The notes beneath the pieces were generated by a model. It saw only the letters and a list, made by a program, of their open reading frames with translations, ran no database searches and was not told the DNA's origin. 64,000 nt of DNA from Paralichthys olivaceus (lineage: Eukaryota; Chordata; Actinopteri; Pleuronectiformes; Paralichthyidae). The position numbers and the translations under genes are program-made. Every line of letters starts with the position of its first letter. The first letter of the stretch is position 1. This document shows, piece after piece, positions 40,001 to 50,590 of this stretch. The DNA lies in contig NC_091094.1 in the NCBI RefSeq assembly GCF_024713975.1, forward strand, positions 9,843,001 through 9,907,000, given 5' to 3'.

Positions 40001-43000
40001 ACAGAGATGGGCAGCAGCCTCAGCAGATCCTTCTCCAGCCTCAGCATCTTATCCAAGGTGGAACCCCCCTCCAGACCATCCAGGCTGGTGCTATCACGAC
40101 AGCAGGCGGTCAGGTATTTGCGGCTCCAACGCTCAGCCAAGAAGGGCTTCAAAATCTTCAAATTATGCCAAACACAGGCCCCATCCTCCTGCGCACCGTG
40201 GGCCCAAACGGCCAGGTGAGCTGGCAGACCATTCAGATCCAGAGTCCGGCAGGAGCGCAGATCACACTGGCTCCAATGCAGTCTCTCCCTCAACTTGGTC
40301 ACACTCAGGCAGCTGGTGCAGCTGGAGGAGTGTCCGTCAACACAGTGCAGATCCCAGGCATCCAGACCATAAATCTCAACACACTCGCCGGCTCTGGGCT
40401 GCAGATGCACCAGCTGCAGGGTGTTCCCATCACCATCGCCAGCACAGCAGGTCAGTCAACCAGAAATTATTTATATTTGGTGTAAAAAAAAAAATTAAAC
40501 TTATATTATATTTAATATCTTCAAAATGTTTGCATAATATTTAGAGAAGTCAGCTATTTTACAATATAGTGTCATTCATATACAGTAGTACAGTCAGGGT
40601 TAGGCGTCAAAGGAAACCAGTTGCCTTGTGTGTGGTTTACATGTTATCTGACTTTCTGCTTTATTGTTCTTTTTTTAGAAATTATTTTGGCTTTGATCAA
40701 TATAACAGATCAATCTTAAATTGTGGTCAGTTTTTCTCAGTTTAGATGAGAGGGTTTGGTTCATCTATTGTAGTACACAGTGTGTACTGCAGTAGACTGA
40801 TGTGGCAGTCAGGCAGTTGGGCTGAATAAATATATTAAGTAGTCTTCCCTTGAGGTGTATTTTCCCCAGACATTTTCTTCTGAAATTCAAGCTATCTTGA
40901 ATCTCTGGTTTGGATCTCTCTTGCTCTTTGTGTGAACTATTTGTGTTCAAGATACTGGTTCAACCAGTTCAGCTGGTCTGGACTTTCCCTAAATGTTTCA
41001 TTGCACTGCATGTGTTCATGTTTGAATCTCTCTTCAGATGTTGGTCACAATACAGTTCTGAGTAAAGTAAAGCCAACCCCCCTCCCTTGTCTTTTAGGCG
41101 CCTGTATCCTGTCCAAACCCGTCTTAATTTCATTTCCATCACATTTCTAGTCAAAGTTTTTGTGAAATTAAATTTTTTACTAGGAATAATTTGGTCTTGT
41201 ATCCTTACTATTAAATGATGTATGTATCTAGCTTTGGTTGGGCTGAAGTTTTACTAACTGCTCACAAACTGACATTTACTCAAGCACAGTATTTTAAGTC
41301 CTGAGGGCTCAGGCTATTTGAAATTGGACTGCATATTCATGCATTACTAACATTCAAACAGTACATCTTCCCAGTAGTTATGGTGCTAGTCAAATCTTGT
41401 TTTTTAATGTTATGTTTTTAATTATTTTGTATTTAGTTTCATATCCTTTATGAACACCTTGGAGTATTGTTCAGTTTACTCTTGAGCAATGTTGAAAAAA
41501 TATATTAATACCCAATAATGAGTAAGTGTTTGAAAGTAATAAGTTACCAGAAATAACTTAGTGGCCAAGATCCTTAAGTTGCAAACTCCAGGCAATGTAC
41601 AATTGAGGCTAGGAAATGTTTAGTTTTGCTAGTTCTGCTAATAAACGGCCACTAATTGAAGGTTTATTAAGCATTTGAGTGTTTTCACATTTAAATAGGT
41701 TCTTAAATACAAGCAAGCTGAGGTCTGGATTTTCCTTGCGGAACACTAGATGGATTGTGTTTTGAACATTATAAATAAAACATGTATAATGCTTAAATAT
41801 TCTCAGACCATTGTGATAATTATCTTGCACCTTGATATTCCCATCACTGTAGGAGAACAGGCGTTACAGGCAGGTGGAGACAGTTTGGATGATAGCACAG
41901 CTATGGATGATGAGGATATAAGCCCGCCACCTCAAGGAAGACGTAACAGAAGAGAAGCCTGTACCTGCCCCTTCTGCAAGGATGGAGAAGGACGGTATGT
42001 CACACAACCATATTATTAATAAGTGTCATTTGCTTTCTTATTACTTTCAATACTTGAAAGAAAATTAGTTTTAGAGATACAAAAATAAAGCCTTACTTTT
42101 TAAAATGATTTCAAAAAGATTTTCCATTTGATATTATTTACCAGAAAAATACAGCATTTTCATTTCACCTTATTTGATTGCACTTGGCTTCATTATAGAG
42201 AAAGGTGACAGTCTCTAACTTTGATGTATGATTTTACACCAAGCAGCGACCCAACTAAAAAGAAGCAGCACATTTGTCACATCAGTGGCTGCGGGAAGAT
42301 CTACGGCAAGACGTCCCATCTGAGGGCCCACCTCCGCTGGCACACAGGAGAACGTCCATTCGTCTGCAGCTGGTCTTTCTGCGGCAAACGTTTCACACGT
42401 TCAGATGAGCTTCAGCGTCACAAGAGAACGCACACGGGTACGATGAGGATTTAGTTTTAATGTGTTTTTAGATATTTCTGGTGTGGCTGCAACTGAACAA
42501 GTGTATAGAATGTAGTGACATCTAGTGGTGGAGTTGCACGTTGCAGCTGAATACCCCTCACCTCATCTTCCATTTCAAGACAGCCTCCTGATGTAAATAT
42601 AAAGTATTTAAATATAAAGGGCCCATTCTAAGGTAAAGAAAACAACAATTCATACAATTTAGATGATTATACACTAGTGACAACATCTCAAGAATTATTT
42701 TATATTCAGTTTCTGCCAATATATCCCTTTCACCTAAATCTTACACACTGAACCTATTAACAGGTTACAGGTGCGTAAACAGTGACGGAACCAATATTTA
42801 TTTTTTCAAAATAACGATAAGAACAGCTTTTTTATTGTTCAGTGAAATTGTAGGTTAAAACTGTATAAACTACACAAATTTTAAATACACAAATATAAAT
42901 AAGTGCAAAACTCTTCACAAATTTACATGACAAATTCACACAATAAACAAAACGTAACCCAACTACTATAATTAAACTACATAACAGTTTCAGTGCTTAA

Positions 43001-43709
43001 TACTCTCAGTTCCAAACTCGTTATAAGTTGTTTCCCCACTGCCGGGGCCAGGGCCCACATTGCTGACTGATGTGCTCAGCGTGGGGTCATGCAAACAGTC
43101 AAACATCCCTTGTGTCGCCAGGTGCTCCATTAAATTTGTTGAGTTTGTCTCTTTAATGTGTTCCCGTGTGAGGATAGTTTCACGTGAAATAAAGCCACAC
43201 TTTTAACCATTTAGCTTTAGGCATTTTGTTGTGTCGACTCTAGTAGGTAATTGCAGGGTTAACGTGATGTTCCATATAGAGTGTGTTGCTACCAGAGTTA
43301 AATGTAATGTTATCTAGACATGCAGTGAGGTTGCCTCTAAGCTACAATGTGAGCACAGAACTTATTTTTACAACTGACTTTTGTTATTCGCTCCTTTTCA
43401 GGTGAGAAAAAGTTTGTTTGCACGGAGTGTCCCAAACGCTTCATGCGCAGCGATCACCTCTCAAAGCACATCAAGACCCATCTGAACAAGAAAGCAGTCG
43501 TCGCCACCACCAGCAACACCTCGGTCTCGGCAGACGCCGCTTCCCCTGCAGCGGGAACAGAAGCTGGCACCGGAGCAGTGTCGGCAAATGACCAGCACAC
43601 CATTGTCACCATGGAAACCTTATCTGCGGAGAGCATAGCTCGGTTGGCCAGCAGCGGGATCAACATGATGCAGGTGGACCTCCACCAGATTAATGGCAAC
43701 AGCTTCTAA
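37055..43709 (+). CDS. sp1: Sp1 transcription factor
   Basis: Six coding exons: 37055-37061, 37690-37763, 39049-40450, 41853-41994, 42244-42437, 43402-43709; phases agree and give 708 residues (human 785). Exon 1 is only ATGAGCA. Exon 3 opens with [18 protein letters not shown] and holds the glutamine- and serine/threonine-rich activation domains, with Sp1 signatures [25 protein letters not shown] and [10 protein letters not shown]. Exon 4 ends with the buttonhead box (CTCPFC, about 531-536). Three C2H2 fingers follow, the first starting at Cys 553 ([25 protein letters not shown]). The C-terminus keeps [19 protein letters not shown], matching human Sp1's last region. Exon 5 has a NAGNAG acceptor (aagcag at 42241-42246) allowing one residue to be included or skipped. 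Family knowledge: ubiquitous nuclear activator at GC boxes. sp3 and sp4 are less likely given the C-terminus. Confidence 0.95.
43000..43210 (-). mobile_element. Possible hAT-type DNA transposon relic in sp1 intron 5
   Basis: On the minus strand an open stretch reads [10 protein letters not shown], then [16 protein letters not shown]. The [10 protein letters not shown] part resembles the last half of a BED zinc finger as found in hAT transposases. The element is short, ends soon after in a stop, and no terminal inverted repeats could be fixed, so this is only a hint of an old DNA-transposon fragment. The wider intron (42500-43400) has no exon. Confidence 0.28.
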
Positions 43710-45361
43710 TCACGGTGGGGGAGCAGGACGATGGCCTCAATGATGATGCTTTCAGACACTTGGGGTTGAAAAGGGCACATCTGACTGTTCATGCAAATCC
43801 TTTCAAAGGCTTCAGATGCAACACAACAGACACTATTTAAAAACTGAGGCAGGAATACGTATTTCCATCATGTGGTTAGATACCTGTCGCATTTAAGGGT
43901 CAGAGGTTGATGAGATGAATTGAAATGTTAGCACTACACTAACATTTGTCCCCTGCAAAGACCCAATCCAACTCGATCGTGGGATTGGAATAAAACAAGC
44001 CACACCCTCACACTTGTGTCCTGGGCTGTGAGATTCACCACTTGTCTCTCTTCAGGTGTTTACTGCGCTCTCAAACTGAGCTGCTACACCTCAGGCAGAT
44101 TGTCCCTAATCAGCCCATAATGCTTAATGTTTCCCTTCCCCTTAAAACAGAAGTTTTAATGATCTAGAGCAGCGAATATTTGCCTGTCGGACTTCTGTTT
44201 TTTGGGAGAGCTGGATGTGTTCACAAACCAGCCACCCCAGTACCATAGGAATAATATGCCAAGTGTTTTAGGGTGGATTGTTGAGAAGAAGATGGGAACA
44301 CGTGGTCAGGACCAGGTCAGAGCCAGAAGCACTAATGAGTGTGAGGATGTGGATGTGTCAGGGCACTGAAATCCTGAGTAACTCTTAAACCTCTTGTGTA
44401 GGTACACAAATTTAAGCCATCATGCTTTGATATGTTTATCATTGCAAAAACATTTGGATTTTTTTTATGTGTACATATATATAAATATATAATTTTTTTG
44501 TTTTTGGTAATATAAAGGCTGCAGAACTCATTAGCATAGGTGGGATCATCTTACATGATTGCAAGAGAATGCCTTTCAGTTGTATGAACCTCATGCACAA
44601 TCAATCTTAATCTTATGTTATTACTTTTATATATATATATTTGTGTAGATGAAATGTGTAAACTTGAGAGCCTTTCTGTCATAGAATGATGTGTTCTATA
44701 CAGTCCAGATCTTCCCAGTACTTCTCTTTTTTTCTGTGGTCTACTCATCATCTGACACGTCAGTTTGTTTTCCTTTCTGTGAATAACCATTTCTTGTTTA
44801 GGGATTTCTGGTCATAGTTAATTATTTGGTAGTTATGTCCAGACAGCATAAACATTGTTAAGCTCAAAACCAAAGGTTCATATGCGTTTTATAAAAGGAA
44901 AAACTAGGAAATCTTTCTTTAGTCCACAAACGTTCTAATAATTTTTACTCTTGGTATGCATGTTGAAGTTGTGGAACTGGAAAAGATCCAGCTTGAGGCA
45001 AACCTCGGACACACATCCCTTTTGTTGTTGTTCAAATAAATAAGTTGCAAAATATATTAAGTTGACCAATTGGTTGCATCATCTTTTCCATTTCTTGCTT
45101 CAAGATTCTGCTTGATTTGACTTAACAAATGTGTAACTTTTCTAGACTGTTTAAAACTATCCCTTGAAATCAACTATGTTCATCAGACAAGTGCTCTTAC
45201 TTCTTTTGTTGCCCCGTTTTAAATAAGGGATTTTATATTGTGTGTATACAACTACTGCAAATGCCTGCTGGATTAAAACTATGAATTTATTTTGATTCAT
45301 TTCTATGTCATTTGTCAGACTGAGACCAGTTGGCAGTCAGTTTACCAAAATATACTTTATT
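43710..45361. other. sp1 3' UTR and convergent 3' ends
   Basis: After the sp1 stop there is about 1.3 kb of AT-rich sequence that looks like 3' UTR, with AATAAA at 45035-45040 on the plus strand. A minus-strand AATAAA (TTTATT at 45356-45361) is the candidate end of the cdca7 transcript. The two 3' ends are thus only about 300 bases apart. No other exon is seen. Confidence 0.5.
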
Positions 45362-45463
45362 CATTTAAAATCAAGTGTTGTCTTTGTTTTGCTAGAACTT
45401 GGACAAAGACTCAAAACTTAACGCAGAGATAAAAACAATTGGAACAGTTTTGTTGTGTTGGGA

Positions 45464-48400
45464 TCACGTCTCTACGTCGTCATCCTCACTCTTCAGCTTG
45501 TTGCGGAGGCTGTAAGGAGAGAAATAACAAATGTCAGTCAGATGTTTTGCCAGGTTTTAAACCTTCAGTTATAACCAGGCTTTTGATACAGCACATTCAA
45601 AAATTCAAATCCCAGGAGTGAATGAGAGTTTGTCCCTTCTGCAAGGACAAAGTGGTCCAACTTTATTACACCTAGACATATACTGTATTTTAAATAGCAA
45701 GGATTTGGATTCTATATTCCTGCTGCAATCTGAACACCTTAAATGATCAATTAAAGTCGTGCGGGACTCTACCTGCTGAGGTAGGAGTGGACGTCAGAGA
45801 AGCCGTGATATTGAGCGAGTGGGAACAGGATGCCTGTTGGACAGCGACCGTCACGCTGACGGCAGAAGCTGCAGTTGCAAATGCCTCGACAGGGGGGGCA
45901 CTTCCACTCCTGGAGAAAAAAGATCAAATCGTTCAAATCAATACAGAAAAAAAAGGTCTTTCTACACTTTTTTCACATTGGTTAGATAGATTACTGACTC
46001 TGGATGGAGGGAAAGTTAAAAAGCTCATTTAAAAAGTCATCAAATACAAAACTGACTCAAAGAGACACAATGACCACAAGGAGTTGCACAGTGACCATAA
46101 AAGACAACTTTCAGTTTGGTAGTACCTCCAGAAAGATGGTGGCATTAATGAACCTTGACGAAGGGTTTCCTGTATAGGATTGGTGAAGAGGACTTGTACT
46201 TGTATATGCTCAGAGAGTTTGTGTCATCATTCATTCACTCAAATGAGAGGCAGAGTGATTTACCAATTAAAAATCAAGCAATATTTTATAACTGAAAGGT
46301 TTGTGAGCTTCCTCGCTTCTGTCTCCAGAGCCAAAGTAAACAATTTTATTTCTGCCAACAGATGGTATGATAAGATATTTACGACATACGTTAATGAAGT
46401 TTTTAATAAAACTGAATTTGGTAACTTCATTTGCTTAATAACTTTGGATAAACAGTTTAATGATCCCCTGAGACGTTTCAAAGTGAATGAAAAGAGGAAG
46501 TGTACTGAGATTAGACTTTATTGTAAGTGATCACATCTGACCTTGATATAAAAACCATCTGGAACCTGGGCCCCTAAAATCTCTCCACGTCGCTTTGTTA
46601 ATGAACTGAGAAAATCCTAACAGGTGTTAACTGTAAATATAAAAACAATGACACATGCACATGTGTAGCGTGAGTGCTGGTGTGTGAGCCTGACCGGATC
46701 CAGCAGCGCCTTCTTGACGTCCTCTCCATATCTGTTCCTCAGGCACGGCCCACAGAACTGACCCTGGATCCCCCGACAGCCGTCATTACGACAACACGTC
46801 TTGGTGTCAATAGTTTTCTGACGGCACTGATGACACGTGGAGCCCTGAAAATACAAAGAGAGTCATTGACGACAGAAGTGGTTGACAGGCGCTGCTACAG
46901 ACTCATCCTCCTCTAAATAGAGGAACAGGACTGTTTGGCTTCAGTAAGGGAGAGAGTGCCACCTAGCAGCTGCCACAGGGACTTACCTTAACCTTAAGTG
47001 AACAGATGCCAATATATTGTATCACTACAACATATAACACTGCAGGGAGAGTGTGAACTCACTGAGACGCTGTTGTAAACTTTCTCGGTCATGTTGTCTG
47101 CGACCAGCAGGAGCTCATCCTCTGTGATATCCTCCACAGGACGGACGAGATGAGGTTTGGACTGGTTGGGCCGCGGGGCGCCACGCCGCTGTGGTGCTCG
47201 GCGTACCTGGAACAAATAATTATGTTTTTTTTGTTTAACTTGAAGTTTTACACAGAAACTAACAAGATACAATCAACACATACAAATATAAAAGACCCCA
47301 GTTTTTACTCATCCCATGTTTTTGTGAATACCGTTGTTCCCAGGACAGTCACAAATCTGCAGAATGCGATTAAGTGTTATTTGCACAATTTTGCAACCTA
47401 AATGTTCACAAGTCGAGATGGAGCGATAAGATCATGTGAAAAATAAAACTTAATTTTTATTTATTTTATCATAAAAGAACCTGTTTCAACTTTGACGCAA
47501 TGTGCAGTAGGGGTTCCTCATCCTCCAAAAAAGATTTGTACCTGATTCTTGATAAATGACAGAACTGACCTCCAGCAGCTCCTCCTCCAAGCTGAGCTCA
47601 ATTTCTTCCTCCTTAGGGGCTAAAGGATCCTCAGCCCCCCCCATTGAGCGGGTCTGTCTGCGGGACGCCCGATCCGGGTTCCTCCTGGACTCCGGTCCAG
47701 CTGCACCAGAGCGCGGTGGACGCTGCAGGTAAGGTCAGATAAGAATAACTACGCGTACATTGAATACGAAGAGAAAGAAAAGGATTTGACCTGGTTCTAC
47801 TCACAGAGCTTCTCTCTTTTGTCTTCTGTTTGCCGGCTTGTTTCGTCAGAAAACCTCCAGCTCCTGGCATTTTCTGCAGGTCTGCCATCAGCTGAGCCAG
47901 CTGTTAGAAGACATCACCAGCATTGAAGACACAGCAGAGGACAAACAACACGAGTCACTGTAGAAGGACAACATTCACACTAAAAGTATTTTTGCATGAC
48001 ACCAATATCACAATTTCCTGAACTCTTCCTGAACTCTCCACAGCAATCTTTACATATTCATGGGTTGTTGTCCGTCTGCTCAGGCTGCTGTCAGACTGAC
48101 TGTTTATCTGATGCCAGGAACTATTGTTGGTAATTGTTGAGTAATTCTATGTCAAAAGGTTAAAATGCAAGTGAGGTCATGAATCACTAACCCTTATAGA
48201 TGACTCATCTGTTTATTCACGAGGTTCCTGACTCAAAGTGAAAGAAAAAAAGTTCTCAAGAAAAAGGACTGAATGAGTAATAGATGTCTCTGTGGGGTGA
48301 AATGTAATGAATGTACAATGAGTCTGAAATGTAGTCATGGGAGACCTGAGTATTCATTACAATACAAATACACTGTCAGATCAATGTGACATCTTCCAAA

Positions 48401-49710
48401 TACTGCAGTACTGTATGTAGTTCTGTGTTTCTGGTTCACCATTGCTTTGTTGGCCTTGATGTTCTGCTCTCTCTTCGCCAGGAAAGCATTCGACACTTCT
48501 CCTGAATCACATCCAGCCTCCTCACTCTTCGGCCGAGCCACTGCCGTCTCCTCATCTTCAAATTTAACATGTCTCTTCTTCCACGCCTGACCGGTTCTTC
48601 CTGCCCTCTTCTTCTTCCCCCTCTTTTCTTCCTCTTCTTCTACCTCCTCCTCATCCTCCGTGGACTGCTGGGTGGAGGGAGTGGAGCGGAGGGCCACCCT
48701 CAGCCTGAAGGCCTGGGCCCCGGCAGATGGTTTAGATGTGGCTTTCTGCTTCTTGGGTGAAAGGTTAAGCTGGGCTTCATCTTCAATGCTGAGATTCTGG
48801 AGGATAAAAATAGAGGTTGTTACTTATTGCAATATCATTTTCTTCAACAGCAATACAACAAAGGTTCAGTATATATCACAATATTCATTGTGAGGAGGTG
48901 TAACAAATAATGGATCCACCCCAGATTTGTAAATTGTTTCGCTGTTGTCATTCTCTGCTCATAAAGAAGAGTTTAAAAACACAACTTGCACTCAGGAGCT
49001 TTAAACAAAAAGAAACAATAATGTGATCATTTTGACTGATAGGAGCGTTTTTATGTTGATATGATTTTTGGCCATGTCGTCCAGCCCCATGTCTACTCAG
49101 ATTAGGCTGTTGGCACATCTCTTAACGTTTAGTATAGTTTTTACAGCATGACTGATCATCAGTGGAGCATATATACCTCCAACAAGACCCAACAGATTCA
49201 TGATCAATTAATCACAGACACTTTTTAAATGAGTCCCCTGAATATTCCAGTTATTCCCTGGGAAATGTCACAAAAGAAAGTTCCATCTCATGTTCCATCA
49301 AATTCCTGTATGAGCACTCACATTTAGTGGGTTCTTCTCTGACCCATATAATACATCCTTCATTTATTGAAGAATCTTTCTAACAAACAATCAAACAAAC
49401 CATAGACAGGGTAAAAGACAAACTCCCTCAGTTGCATTCAAGCAATTTTTGTCTTTCATCATTACACTAAACTTCCATTTAACTTGAATACAAGTCTCAT
49501 TGTTGTTGTATCTGGGGACTCGAGGGCCTCGACTGACGCATAAAACAAACGTACCTTGAGTTCACAGTCAGAGAAGCCATGAAAAGTCCCATCACTGTCT
49601 GAGTCCTCCACAAAGACAGCAGGTAAGACTCCAGCCTGAGGACACATGTCAACAAGCTGAAGTTAACATCTCTGCACTGGAACATTTGTATAAATAAATC
49701 ACTTTACCAT
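45464..49710 (-). CDS. cdca7: Cdca7-family zinc-finger chromatin factor
   Basis: Nine coding exons in transcript order: 49710-49708, 49635-49555, 48796-48440, 47900-47805, 47722-47570, 47206-47063, 46844-46695, 45909-45773, 45509-45464; every phase joins, giving 388 residues (human CDCA7 371, CDCA7L 454). The first coding exon is the ATG alone. Residues 9-20 read [13 protein letters not shown] glutamate/lysine-rich stretch lies at about 78-100. [18 protein letters not shown] (about 130-151) matches the conserved family segment, and [12 protein letters not shown] precedes the cysteine-rich domain (about 282-366), which begins [20 protein letters not shown], continues [15 protein letters not shown] and then [20 protein letters not shown]. 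Known role: CDCA7 recruits the remodeller HELLS to chromatin to support DNA methylation; human missense changes in this domain cause ICF syndrome type 3. It is also Myc/E2F-responsive. The N-terminal motif is closer to CDCA7L, the C-terminus closer to CDCA7, so the exact orthology is open. Confidence 0.9.
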
Positions 49711-50590
49711 TTTATTCCAGGCGGATGCAGACTGGCGCTAACTTTGAGTTTTGTCCCCGCCCACACGCAGGTACCGGTCCAATTAATCTGATTGAAAAGT
49801 GGACGCGCTTTTTTTGTGCGTCAGGAAAACGCATCAGTCTGCGTCGATATAAACCCCGCCCTCCAGGGCTGAGCTGGATCACTGAATCCACGTGAAGCAC
49901 AAAATAAAACACGTTTTATTTTTTAGATGTTAAAGTTTTAGTTTTGGAAACTCGAGGATTGAAGAGCAAATTATCATCACCAGGAAAAATAACACAAATG
50001 TGGCCATAAGATTTACTCATCGTTAAACATGAGACTTTATTTGCTAGTTTTACAAGTTTAAATGATTTTGATTATATTTAAACGAAATTTAATTTTAACT
50101 AAACATAATCTTTTCACATAATGTTTATAAATATGGCTCAAAAAGCTGTAATTTAAATGATAACATTGATTTAGTATCTCTTCACTGTCACTTTAGTTAG
50201 ATTTTACTGGTTTACTGAGATTGGCCACCTAATTTTAACTTGTTTTTTCTAATATCATTCCTGAAATAAGTAGCTCCTATCACAATAAAAATCATCAAAC
50301 CTTCTTAATTTACAATTATTATGAAGTTAGTAATTATTATTATTAACTTAATTCAAGTTAATAATAATGTTATTTGTATAGCACATATCTAAACAGAAAT
50401 CCATGGCAAAATAAATGTAAACAACAGGAGACCATCATGGTAAATGCAGAATATTCCCACAGACTGTTGTTTGACCCACAGTTCAGCACACGCAGGTGTG
50501 TGGCAGTGGGAGTGATGCTGGGAAACGTGGGAAACTCCTATCACATTCCCAGGACCCTCCCTGTTCGGCCGCCCGGGTCTCAGAGGGACG
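49711..50590. promoter_or_regulatory. Shared cdca7/amhr2 head-to-head interval
   Basis: About 880 bases separate the two start codons of oppositely transcribed genes. Near cdca7 are a GC box (ccccgccc, 49755-49762) and CCAAT (49779-49783), plus GC-rich sequence to about 49870. The middle (49900-50400) is very AT-rich. Near amhr2 the DNA becomes GC-richer again from about 50485. No exon is supported apart from untranslated leaders. Confidence 0.45.

Noticed and set aside
39748-40410. 220-codon antisense frame inside sp1 exon 3
   Set aside because: Produced by the glutamine-rich coding strand read backwards; no independent evidence.
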